In this document: positions 36,159 through 44,481 of the stretch, in pieces
Numbering within the stretch: the first letter of the stretch is position 1
Layout: each line of letters starts with the position of its first letter
From: Sipunculus nudus
Lineage: Eukaryota > Annelida > Sipuncula > Golfingiida > Sipunculidae
DNA length: 64,000 nt
Assembly (NCBI GenBank): GCA_026874595.1
Contig: JAPPUL010000068.1
Span: 1,811,001 to 1,875,000 of the forward strand
Direction of reading: 5' to 3'
The notes under the pieces: model-generated
Told to the model about the DNA's origin: nothing
Databases searched by the model: none
The model's input: the letters and a program-made list of their open reading frames with translations, nothing else
Made by a program: the position numbers and the translations under genes

Positions 36159-38891
36159 ATGGATGAGGCAAGATTTCTAGAAGAATTGAAGAAAGACTTT
36201 TTTGAAGAAGCGAAGTTGCTGATAGATAGCCTTGAAAAAAACGTATTAATATTGGAAGGAGATCCAAGTTCAAAGGGAGCAATAGATGAAGTATTCCGCT
36301 CAGTACACACATTAAAGGGAGGAGCAGCGACATTAGATTTTGATAGGATAGTAAATTTAACTCACGTGATGGAGGATTTACTAGATGAGCTAAGGTCGGA
36401 TAAATTGGCATTAGAAAGCGATACAATAGACTTACTACTTGAAGGTATAGATGTAATAAAGGTGCTGGTAGAATCTGGAGAGCTAGGAGAGGTTCCAACG
36501 AAAGGAATAGAAGATAGAGTAATAGAAGCGATTAAGGCAAAATACGTGGGAGTAGGTGCTGAGGAGATATCCTCAGAATCAGCATCAGGTGGAGTGATTC
36601 TGCAAGAAGAGAAGGCATTTAAATTGAGCAAGACAGAAGAGGAGCTTGTACGAGGCAGTGTAAATGGTGGTTATAATATATATAAGATAGTAATAAAGAT
36701 TAAAGATAGGTCTTTGAGATTGGATGAAATTGAAGATAAAATAAAAGACTTATATATGAGGTTGTGCGATGGGGGTGGAAAGCTTCTAAGAGCGTTACCG
36801 GAGGTTGTGGCTGGATTAGGGGTAGATATGGCGCAACGCAGAGAATGTTTATTACAAAGCTCAAAAGACATATCGAGCGTAGAGAATCTTGTACAAGGCG
36901 AGCTTGATTGGTTAGAACTAGAAGACATCTATAAGTATACAAAAGATGATTTGTTAGGAGAAAAAGATGTTGTAGAGCAAGAGATAGAGGGTCTTGAAGT
37001 TTCTAATGAAACTCTTGAGATAATATATGACTTTATAACATCAGGGAAACGAGTGTATAAGCTTTTAGTATCCTTTAAAGAAGATAATCCAATGAGGAGT
37101 CTAAGCGGGTTATTATTTTACAATGTACTAAGTACTAACGCACAGATATTGCAAGGGATGCCTAGTTATGAGGAGCTTCGAAAGACAAACTATTTTTATA
37201 AAACGAATGAGTATATAGTAGGAAGTAACCTAGAGATAAAGGAGCTGCATAGAAAGATATACATATCAGAGGTCACAAGTAAGATAAGATTTATGGAGTA
37301 TAAGCAAACAAGTGATGAGAAGTCTTATTATGCAGATAGAGAGGCAGATGAGATAAGTAATGTATTAGAAAGCGACAGAGTGGGTAGAGAATTTGAAAAG
37401 GAAGAGGTTAAGGAGCGTCGTGAACAACATTTACTTAGAGTAGACAGTGCAAAGGTAGATATGCTGTTAAATTTTGTAGGAGAACTTGTAATAGTAAAAG
37501 GAAGCTTATCTCAAGTTAATGTAGAGGTCTTAGAAGAGCTTAATAACTTCACAAATATGTTTGTAGAACACAGAAGAGGCTTAATAGATTTATCTCAGGA
37601 GCTTGTAAGGTTGGATAATATATATGCTAGTGGCGATGTATTGGGCGAGAGGGAAGTACTTGAAAATGTTATGGGAGGTGGTTTTGGGGCTAGAGCAGAC
37701 AATGATGGTTATACGGAAGGGAGAGGGGAGGAGAGTAATTTAGCTAATCGATTTAAACAACTAAGAAATAAGGTAGAAGAATTATATAAGAATATAGGCT
37801 ATGCGGGAATATACTTTCGTAGTGTACATGATAAACTAAAGGGAGTATCCCAAAGCGTAGATAGGGTAACAGATGATTTACAAGAAGGAGTAATGAGCAT
37901 ACGGATGATACCAATATCGCAAGTATTTAGCCGTCTGCCTAGACTGGTCCGAGACATATCGCGTGTACTAAAGAAGGAAGTAAGTTTGGTAATGCAAGGA
38001 GAGGGAACACAACTAGATAAGAGCGTAGTGCAAGACTTATTAGACTCCCTGCTACATATAATTCGCAACGCAGTAGATCACGGGATAGAGTTACCGGAGG
38101 AAAGGCAAGCAAAAGGCAAACCAATAAAAGGAACAATAAATCTTAAAGCAGAGCATCAAGGTAATACAATACTCATCACGGTAAAAGACGATGGACGGGG
38201 AATATCATTATCAGAAATAAAGAAAAGAGCAAGAGAAAAGCAATTATTTGGAGATAGAGTTGAGCTTACAAAAAGCGATGTACTCGAGTTACTATACAAG
38301 CCAGGGTTCACAACATCAAAAACAGTATCCTCAATATCAGGACGAGGTGTTGGTATGGATGTAGTGCGTAAGAAGATAGAAGGATTATCGGGTTCTGTTG
38401 CAATAGACAGTAAAGAAGGGGAGTGGACGGAATTTTCATTAAAGATCCCGTTAACGCTTGTAATAATAAAGGCGTTGCTAATAAGGTTATCAGAGAATAT
38501 ATATTCAATTTCAATATCAGCAGTAGTTGAGACAGCCCGAGTATCGAGCAAAGACATAGAATCAAAAGAAGAGCTAACTTCATATGTAACTATACGCGGG
38601 GTTAGATATATTTATGTAAACTTGTGTAAATTATTTGATCTTAGCTCCAAACCGGAAGAAAAGGATTATAGATATATTGTAATAGTAAATATAAGAGGAC
38701 GCCATGTAGCGTTGTCAGCAGATGCCTTAGAAGGAGAACAAGATATAGTAATAAAGCCACTAAAAAGCAAATATACGAATGTATCAGGAATAACAGGAGC
38801 AACAATACTTGGGGATGGACAAGTTAGTTTAGTACTTGACGTTGCGGGAATATTTGGCGAGATGGAAGAGAAGATAAAGCTTAGGGTATAG
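36159..38891 (+). CDS. cheA: CheA, chemotaxis histidine kinase (long spirochaete form)
   Basis: CheA phosphorylates CheY in response to chemoreceptors. The 910-residue protein has an Hpt domain with phospho-accepting His 50 in SVHTLKGGAATLDF, a long middle segment, a P3 dimerisation region with an extended insert (about 460-560, Gly/Asn-rich near FGARADNDGY), a P4 kinase domain (N box NAVDHGIELP at about 635, G1 DDGRGIS at about 677, G2 GRGVGMDVV at about 728) and a CheW-like P5 domain. Treponema denticola CheA has an atypical dimerisation region, and the long insert here fits that pattern. It heads a cheA-cheW/R-cheY cluster. Confidence 0.94.
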   Translation: MDEARFLEELKKDFFEEAKLLIDSLEKNVLILEGDPSSKGAIDEVFRSVHTLKGGAATLDFDRIVNLTHVMEDLLDELRSDKLALESDTIDLLLEGIDVIKVLVESGELGEVPTKGIEDRVIEAIKAKYVGVGAEEISSESASGGVILQEEKAFKLSKTEEELVRGSVNGGYNIYKIVIKIKDRSLRLDEIEDKIKDLYMRLCDGGGKLLRALPEVVAGLGVDMAQRRECLLQSSKDISSVENLVQGELDWLELEDIYKYTKDDLLGEKDVVEQEIEGLEVSNETLEIIYDFITSGKRVYKLLVSFKEDNPMRSLSGLLFYNVLSTNAQILQGMPSYEELRKTNYFYKTNEYIVGSNLEIKELHRKIYISEVTSKIRFMEYKQTSDEKSYYADREADEISNVLESDRVGREFEKEEVKERREQHLLRVDSAKVDMLLNFVGELVIVKGSLSQVNVEVLEELNNFTNMFVEHRRGLIDLSQELVRLDNIYASGDVLGEREVLENVMGGGFGARADNDGYTEGRGEESNLANRFKQLRNKVEELYKNIGYAGIYFRSVHDKLKGVSQSVDRVTDDLQEGVMSIRMIPISQVFSRLPRLVRDISRVLKKEVSLVMQGEGTQLDKSVVQDLLDSLLHIIRNAVDHGIELPEERQAKGKPIKGTINLKAEHQGNTILITVKDDGRGISLSEIKKRAREKQLFGDRVELTKSDVLELLYKPGFTTSKTVSSISGRGVGMDVVRKKIEGLSGSVAIDSKEGEWTEFSLKIPLTLVIIKALLIRLSENIYSISISAVVETARVSSKDIESKEELTSYVTIRGVRYIYVNLCKLFDLSSKPEEKDYRYIVIVNIRGRHVALSADALEGEQDIVIKPLKSKYTNVSGITGATILGDGQVSLVLDVAGIFGEMEEKIKLRV

Positions 38892-38972
38892 GGTTAATAT
38901 AATATATAGATGATATTTAAATAGTTTTTATAAAGAGAGAGAAAAGAGGTTAAAAGTAAGGAAATAGTCTAA

Positions 38973-40286
38973 ATGGAAAAAGAAGGAAGAGTTGAGAATA
39001 TAGTATCATTCACACTAGATTTATGTACCTATGGAATAGATATAATGGAAACCCACGAGATATCAAAGATAACTAATCTAAGGCGTCTTCCAAACCACCC
39101 CCATTTCATGGAAGGGATGTTAGATATAAGAGGAGAGGTCATTCCGATAATAAACTTCAAAAAGTTGTTTAACTTCAAAACCTTTTCTTATAAGCGAGGG
39201 AAAGTGGCAATAATATCGACAATAGGCAATAGTAAATTTGGCTTTGTGGTAGATAGGATAAACCGTGTAATATATGTAGAAGAGGTTATAGGAGCAGATA
39301 GTGTAGGAGTACCTAATGGACTTATAAAGTATATAGAGGGGATGGTATTAGATGAGTATGAGGGAGTTGATAGGATAAGGGGCAAAGAGAAGATATTGCT
39401 TTTAAATTTAAATAAGGTGGTAACACTCTTAAAGATAGAGCTTGATAAGTCATATAAGTTTACACGTGAATATATGAATTGGAAAAACATATTGACGCTA
39501 ATAAATGAAGATGAGGAGAGGGTTATATATAAATTTTTAGAAGTACAAGGGATAAAACTAAACAAGGTAACAGATATAGGTATAAGGAACTATTTTGGAT
39601 TATTGAAGTTAAAGAAGGGAAAGCGAATACATGATATAGTTAAGGAACTAATTAATGAACTTTCTAATAAAGAGTATAACGCATTTAATTTTGGGTATGG
39701 AGGATTTTTCAGAAACGGAGTAGACTTTGATATAATGGTGTATCTTTTTGAGGAGTTGATATTAGGAACTAAGCGGGGTAAGGATGTAATAAAGGTGGTG
39801 GTAGTAGGGCTGGATGCGTTATATGACACATATTCGTTATTGATACTATTTAATGGTCTTCTTGAGGATGCAGGTTCTATTTCTATAGAATATATATGTA
39901 TATTGGATGTAGATTCTAAAGATGGCAGTGGTTATTATAAGGAAAAAGATTTAGAATGTATAAGTAAAACTGATTATAATGAATTATTTATGGAAGTTGA
40001 AGGTAGAGGCTATAAGCTTCGTAAGGAGTATCAGACGGTAAAGGAAGTAAGAGGGTTTGAGAAGCTAATGGAGCTTGAAGATATAGATATATGCTTTGGG
40101 AGGAATATGTTTATAAAGCGAAAAGATGATGAAATACTAATGAGCTTAAAGTATTTAGAAGAGAACATACGTGAGGGGGGGATATTATTTTTAGGAGAGC
40201 TTGAAGATATAGATAATTTGGAATTAGATTTACTTGAGACAAAGGAAGTTCGTGGCAGAAAATATTATAGTCGAGTTAGAATATAA
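38973..40286 (+). CDS. cheW: CheW fused to a degenerate CheR-like domain
   Basis: Residues 1-155 form a CheW domain (LDLCTYGIDIMETHEISKIT; MLDIRGEVIPIINFKKLF; GFVVDRINRVIYVEEV). Residues about 165-437 resemble a CheR methyltransferase: the DICFGRNMFIKRKDDEIL block and REGGILFLGELED match the CheR C-terminal motifs. But the SAM-binding motif (GCSTGEEPYS in CheR) reads GLDALYDTYS here, so methyl transfer is unlikely. Treponema denticola has a CheW-CheR-like scaffold in its curved receptor arrays (known from the literature as I recall it); this gene is a likely counterpart. It sits between cheA and cheY. Confidence 0.88.
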   Translation: MEKEGRVENIVSFTLDLCTYGIDIMETHEISKITNLRRLPNHPHFMEGMLDIRGEVIPIINFKKLFNFKTFSYKRGKVAIISTIGNSKFGFVVDRINRVIYVEEVIGADSVGVPNGLIKYIEGMVLDEYEGVDRIRGKEKILLLNLNKVVTLLKIELDKSYKFTREYMNWKNILTLINEDEERVIYKFLEVQGIKLNKVTDIGIRNYFGLLKLKKGKRIHDIVKELINELSNKEYNAFNFGYGGFFRNGVDFDIMVYLFEELILGTKRGKDVIKVVVVGLDALYDTYSLLILFNGLLEDAGSISIEYICILDVDSKDGSGYYKEKDLECISKTDYNELFMEVEGRGYKLRKEYQTVKEVRGFEKLMELEDIDICFGRNMFIKRKDDEILMSLKYLEENIREGGILFLGELEDIDNLELDLLETKEVRGRKYYSRVRI

Positions 40287-40344
40287 TGATATTAGTAAAT
40301 ATAGAGTTTATAGAAAGATAAAAAATAGGATTGGAGCGACAACG

Positions 40345-40758
40345 ATGTCTAATGTAGAAAGTAGTCCTACAGGATTTAAATCAGATGGGGTAGCCTATAA
40401 GGTAATGATAGTAGATGATTCAATATTTGTGGTTAAGCAGATGCAGTATATATTGGAATCGGAATCATATGAAGTAGTAGCGATAGCACATAATGGAGTT
40501 GATGCAATACATAAGTATAAGGAGCATTATCCAAATATAGACTTAGTTACAATGGATATAACGATGCCGAAATTAGATGGACTTACAGCCCTCCAAAAGA
40601 TAATAGAATTCGATAAAGATGCACATGTAATAGTTATAAGCGCAATAGGAAAGCAATCGATAGTAAGAGAGGCATTACTATGCGGGGCAAAGAATTATAT
40701 AATAAAGCCGATAAGACGAGCAGAAGTGCTAAAACGGATAAGGAACGTACTTAACTAA
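40345..40758 (+). CDS. cheY: CheY, chemotaxis response regulator
   Basis: A single receiver domain of about 137 residues: acidic pocket VMIVDDS, phospho-acceptor Asp in LVTMDITMPKLDG, the Ser/Thr position as Ser in VIVISAIGK and Lys in IIKPIRR. The frame is open from 40234, overlapping the previous gene, but ATG 40345 has TTGGAG nine bases upstream and gives a normal length with a short 17-residue tail. CheY-P binds FliM, whose docking peptide is intact in this window. No cheX or cheZ is adjacent. Confidence 0.93.
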   Translation: MSNVESSPTGFKSDGVAYKVMIVDDSIFVVKQMQYILESESYEVVAIAHNGVDAIHKYKEHYPNIDLVTMDITMPKLDGLTALQKIIEFDKDAHVIVISAIGKQSIVREALLCGAKNYIIKPIRRAEVLKRIRNVLN

Positions 40759-40776
40759 GGAGTAGTTTTCGGTTTA

Positions 40777-41703
40777 ATGTATGCAATAGGAATAGATGTT
40801 GGAGGCACAACACTAAAGGGAGGGATGGTAAACGAGAGAGGGTTGGTAGAGGGAGAAGTTAGAGTAGTTAAGACTTTGCAGGATAGGGATAAGTTTTTAG
40901 AGAGTCTATTTAAGATGCTTGATGATATATTGAGCATTAAAGCATCTAAAGTTTTGGGTATAGGGCTTGGGATACCTGGAGTAATAGACAATTTTGGGAA
41001 TATAAGTTGTGCGTATAATGTTCCATTACTTGAAGGGCTTGAGATATCGAAGATAGTAGAAAAAAGATATAATCTAAGGATAGTAATCTCAAATGATGCA
41101 AGTAACGCGGTATTGGGAGAATATTTATTTGGCAGTGGGGCTAGAGGAGAGGACATGATATTACTAACTTTGGGAACAGGCGTTGGAGGGGGTATAATAA
41201 TAGGTGGAGATGTTTTTAAGGGTACTAATAATTATGGAGGTGAGCTTGGGCATATAAAGGTAGAACCTGAGGGGATAGAATGTAGTTGTGGGGGGCGAGG
41301 CTGCCTTGAATCGTACGCATCATCCAAAGCGCTTATCCAGCATACATTATATGAGCTTGAGATGGGGATAGGCAGTCGGTTAAACGAATATAGTTTGGAA
41401 GAAATAGATGTAAAGTTGATATCGGAGCTTGCAAAGGGAGGGGATGGATTTAGTGTTAGTGTGATAAGGCGGTGTGGATATTACATAGGACTAGTATTAT
41501 CAAGTTTGATAAATGGACTTGATATATGTCATTGTGTAATAGGCGGGGGTATATCCCAGTCAGGAGAAATACTATTAAATAGTATACGCCAGACAGTATT
41601 AAAGAACGTATTAGAGATACATAAAGCATCTTATAAGATAGAGCTGTCGAAATTAGGTGTTAATGGAGGGATAATAGGTTCAGCGAGTCATTTTTTTAAG
41701 TAG
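40777..41703 (+). CDS. ROK-family sugar kinase (probable glucokinase)
   Basis: The 308-residue protein has the ROK ATP motif DVGGTTLKGG at residues 7-16, the sugar-contacting region (GIPGVIDNFG; ISNDASNAVLGEY), the ILLTLGTGVGGGIIIGGDVF block and the zinc motif CSCGGRGCLESYAS (CxCGxxGCxE). ROK kinases phosphorylate glucose, N-acetylmannosamine or similar; bacterial glucokinases of this type are common, so glucokinase is most likely, but the substrate cannot be proved. A possible partner is malQ, which releases glucose. It starts 18 bases after cheY. Confidence 0.88.
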   Translation: MYAIGIDVGGTTLKGGMVNERGLVEGEVRVVKTLQDRDKFLESLFKMLDDILSIKASKVLGIGLGIPGVIDNFGNISCAYNVPLLEGLEISKIVEKRYNLRIVISNDASNAVLGEYLFGSGARGEDMILLTLGTGVGGGIIIGGDVFKGTNNYGGELGHIKVEPEGIECSCGGRGCLESYASSKALIQHTLYELEMGIGSRLNEYSLEEIDVKLISELAKGGDGFSVSVIRRCGYYIGLVLSSLINGLDICHCVIGGGISQSGEILLNSIRQTVLKNVLEIHKASYKIELSKLGVNGGIIGSASHFFK

Positions 41704-41745
41704 CAAAAACATTTAAAAATGATATTATAAAAGGAGGTATAAGTG

Positions 41746-42291
41746 ATGAGAAAGTATATATTATTATTATTAAGTATATCTTTACTCTTGTTATTTTATG
41801 GGTTAATGTCCTCAAGCGGGACTGTAGGAGTTACAGGAGTATTAGAAGAAGAAGAGGCAAATAAGATGGGTTATGAAGTTGAAAAGACAGAAGATGAGTG
41901 GAAGGCGACCTTGAGTAAAGAAGATTATCATATACTACGAGAGAAGGGTACAGAGCCTGCATTTAGTGGAAAATACAATAGCTTTTATGAAGATGGGGTT
42001 TATGAGTGCAAAGCATGTGGGAATAGGTTATTTTCTGCAAAGGCTAAGTTTGATTCAGGGACAGGTTGGCCGAGTTTCTATGAACCTATTAAAGAAGGCG
42101 CAGTACGTAAGATAAGGGATAGGAGTTATGGTATGGAGCGTGTGGAAGTAGTATGTAATAGATGTGGCTCACATCAAGGGCATGTTTTTACGGATGGTCC
42201 AAATCCGACAGGACTGCGATATTGTATTAATTCTAAATCGCTTAGTTTTAAGAAAGAAGCACTTATAAAAGATAAAGAAGATAGCAACTAA
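41746..42291 (+). CDS. msrB: Membrane-anchored methionine sulfoxide reductase B
   Basis: MsrB reduces the R-epimer of methionine sulfoxide. After an N-terminal hydrophobic segment (YILLLLSISLLLLFYGLM) comes the MsrB domain: KGTEPAFSGKYNSFYEDGVY, zinc ligands CKACG and CNRCGSH, GTGWPSFYEP and the catalytic Cys in GLRYCINS. A GTG at 41743 is possible, but ATG 41746 sits eight bases after AAGGAGG (41731-41737). The signal segment suggests a periplasmic or membrane-tethered enzyme, unlike the usual cytoplasmic one. It converges on the minus-strand block that begins after 14 bases. Confidence 0.93.
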   Translation: MRKYILLLLSISLLLLFYGLMSSSGTVGVTGVLEEEEANKMGYEVEKTEDEWKATLSKEDYHILREKGTEPAFSGKYNSFYEDGVYECKACGNRLFSAKAKFDSGTGWPSFYEPIKEGAVRKIRDRSYGMERVEVVCNRCGSHQGHVFTDGPNPTGLRYCINSKSLSFKKEALIKDKEDSN

Positions 42292-42305
42292 GATATTAGA
42301 AGTTT

Positions 42306-43397
42306 TTATAGACAATCTTCCAAATTAGAATCTTTTATTCTAGACAGCAACTTTTTAATATTTGTATGCTTTGTACAATTCTTATCGAATATAAGGATAG
42401 CATCCTCGGTATTTATAATAGTTAAATTAGAAAGTCCCATAGTACATAGAAATTGTTTAGTATTATTAATTATAAGCGAGTTATTTGTATTCTCAAGTAT
42501 AATCTTTCCTTGACTACCTTGAGCTATATTATTGTTAGAGTCCTTCTGAAAATGCCTTTCATAAGCATCCCAAGAGCCAACATCGTCCCATTCAAAATCT
42601 CCTACTATGCATAGTATATCTTTAATATGTTCCATAAGGCCAAAATCTATAGACTGTTTGGCTAAGCCGCTGTAAACCAGTTTTGTAACACTTTCATAAT
42701 CATTGCCCAAAAGAGCACTTTGTATTAAGTCAAGTCCTCTGCTAAGTTCTTTCATATGGGTATTTAAAGCACTAAGTAAAACATTCGCTTTGAATATGAA
42801 CATGCCGCTATTCCATAAGAAGTTACCTTTCGATGTGAATTCCTTTGCAAGTTCATATTCTGGCTTCTCTTTAAAACTTGATACCTTATGTAGTTTATTA
42901 CTTTGTATAAACTCCTCTTCAAGCTCTATATAACCATAATTAGTTTCAACACGATTTGGTTTTATGCCAAGTGTTATTATTTTATCTTGTTTTGCAGCTT
43001 CATCTAATGCGATTTTAGCTTTGTCTTTGAATGCTTTTATATCTTTAATTATATGATCTGAGGCGCATACTAGTATTGTGGCATCTGAGGATAGTTTTGT
43101 TATTATGTATACAAGTCCAAGCCCTATTGCAGCTGCGGTGTCGCGACCGCATGGTTCTGTGATTATATTCTCTTCATCTAGCTCTGGAATTGATTGTTTT
43201 ATCTTTTCTTTATGTATTGCAAGTGTAACTACAAATATTTTATCTATATCGATAAAACTTGCTACCCTTTTAAAACTTTCTCTTATAAGAGTATTTGTAG
43301 AGAAGAGTTTTAAAAACTGTTTAGGATGGTTTTTACGACTTAGAGGCCAAAATCGTTCTCCACTACCTCCTGCCATTATTAATGCTGCTTTTACCAT
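42306..43397 (-). CDS. manC: Mannose-1-phosphate guanylyltransferase (ManC/RfbM)
   Basis: The 363-residue nucleotidyltransferase makes GDP-mannose from mannose-1-phosphate and GTP. The signature AGGSGERFWPLSRKNHPKQF is complete at residues 9-28, followed by VCASDHIIKD, EPCGRDTAAAIGLG and the PNRVETNYGYIELE-FSFKEKPE region. The C-terminus lacks the cupin isomerase domain of bifunctional ManC/AlgA; a separate cupin ORF lies just upstream at 43484. It is the last gene of a six-gene minus-strand run. No clear ribosome site. Confidence 0.92.
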   Translation of the reverse strand: MVKAALIMAGGSGERFWPLSRKNHPKQFLKLFSTNTLIRESFKRVASFIDIDKIFVVTLAIHKEKIKQSIPELDEENIITEPCGRDTAAAIGLGLVYIITKLSSDATILVCASDHIIKDIKAFKDKAKIALDEAAKQDKIITLGIKPNRVETNYGYIELEEEFIQSNKLHKVSSFKEKPEYELAKEFTSKGNFLWNSGMFIFKANVLLSALNTHMKELSRGLDLIQSALLGNDYESVTKLVYSGLAKQSIDFGLMEHIKDILCIVGDFEWDDVGSWDAYERHFQKDSNNNIAQGSQGKIILENTNNSLIINNTKQFLCTMGLSNLTIINTEDAILIFDKNCTKHTNIKKLLSRIKDSNLEDCL

Positions 43398-43483
43398 AAC
43401 TTGTAATATATCAAAAACTACTATTTATAGCTAACAAAAATATAACTAGGCTTTAGGATAAATGTATGTCGTCTGATATAGGA

Positions 43484-43840
43484 TTAATTTATGCGCCCAT
43501 AATCATCTTCTAAACGCTCTATATCATCTTCTTCTAGATACTCACCTTGCTGAATCTCAATAAATATTAGATTGTTAGAACTTATATTTTCTATTCTATG
43601 CCATTTGCCTTTTTCAATATCTACTGAATCACCCGCACACAAATCTCTTATTCTATCATCTATAGTAACCCGACCTCTACCATCCACTATATACCAATGT
43701 TCAGAACGCTTTTTATGCCTTTGATAACTAAGTCTTTGATTTGGATACACTTTTATCTCTTTTAATTTATATCCTTTGCTTTTATAGATTATTTTGTAGT
43801 ATCCCCATGGCTTTTGAATTTGTCTTTGTTCTTCAAGCAT
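43484..43840 (-). CDS. Mannose-6-phosphate isomerase type II cupin domain
   Basis: The 118-residue single-domain cupin matches the C-terminal half of AlgA/ManC-type proteins: KPWGYYKIIYKSKGYKLKEI, then PNQRLSYQRHKKRSEHWYIV, GDSVDIEKGKWHRIENIS and a FIEIQQGEYLEEDDI end. The H-x-R-SEHW and W-HR pattern of metal-binding positions is present. It may isomerise mannose-6-phosphate to fructose-6-phosphate, feeding the neighbouring ManC. Genes are separate here, though the domains are often fused. Confidence 0.88.
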   Translation of the reverse strand: MLEEQRQIQKPWGYYKIIYKSKGYKLKEIKVYPNQRLSYQRHKKRSEHWYIVDGRGRVTIDDRIRDLCAGDSVDIEKGKWHRIENISSNNLIFIEIQQGEYLEEDDIERLEDDYGRIN

Positions 43841-43917
43841 CTTCTTAGCAGCTATTTGTTTTAGATTCTTTCCTTTTTAACTATTTTCTTTAAGTATAAT
43901 AGTTTTTCCATTTATTG

Positions 43918-44445
43918 TTAGTTTAGAATCCTTTTCCCGGTGTATCTAAGATGCCATGGTTCCCAGGTATAACCTTTTGCCTCATGGTTTTCTTTTGTAT
44001 AAGAGAATTCAAACCCATACCTTGTGGCATTTGCTAAAAGCCATTTATAGGCTTTTGTTTTGGCAAATCCTTCATCTATTTCATAATCTACTTCCGAGGA
44101 GGATATATCTACTGTTACCCCTAATTGGTGTTCTGAATGACCCGGCTTTGCTACTACGTTTTGCTCTTTACCTTTTTTTATCAGCGTTTTTTCATATAAC
44201 TCTTTTTGGTATTCGTAGCTTCTGTAGGCAGATACGCACTTTATTGTAAATTCTTTTGCATTATAATTGTTTGCTTTGTCAAGCATCTCTAAAAGATTTT
44301 TGAGTGCTTCTAATCTTAACAAATATGACTTTTTAGTATCTGCGCAATATCTTTTTGGGATTTCATTTAAATCCGATGGTTCATAACTTGCTTTTAGTCT
44401 GTGCCATTTGTCTACTTTTTCTTGTCCTATTGGGAGATTTGTCAT
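43918..44445 (-). CDS. VanY-type D-alanyl-D-alanine carboxypeptidase without signal peptide
   Basis: The 175-residue protein is a peptidase M15 (VanY/LdcB-like): KCVSAYRSYEYQKELYEK, zinc motif KPGHSEHQLGVTVDI and EPWHLRYTGKRILN carry the H-x(6)-D and W-H zinc ligands. Such enzymes trim peptidoglycan peptides, normally outside the inner membrane. Here no signal peptide or membrane segment is visible. Upstream, in the same frame, only 12 codons separate the ATG from the miaB stop, so a hidden signal sequence is unlikely. It could act on cytoplasmic muropeptides or be exported otherwise. Confidence 0.85.
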   Translation of the reverse strand: MTNLPIGQEKVDKWHRLKASYEPSDLNEIPKRYCADTKKSYLLRLEALKNLLEMLDKANNYNAKEFTIKCVSAYRSYEYQKELYEKTLIKKGKEQNVVAKPGHSEHQLGVTVDISSSEVDYEIDEGFAKTKAYKWLLANATRYGFEFSYTKENHEAKGYTWEPWHLRYTGKRILN

Positions 44446-44481
44446 ATTCTTTCGCCTGTTTTGTGCTTTTCTCTTAGTATT

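Noticed and set aside
40234-40344. 37-residue N-terminal extension of CheY
   Set aside because: It overlaps the end of the cheW-cheR gene in another frame and lacks homology; ATG 40345 has a good ribosome site.
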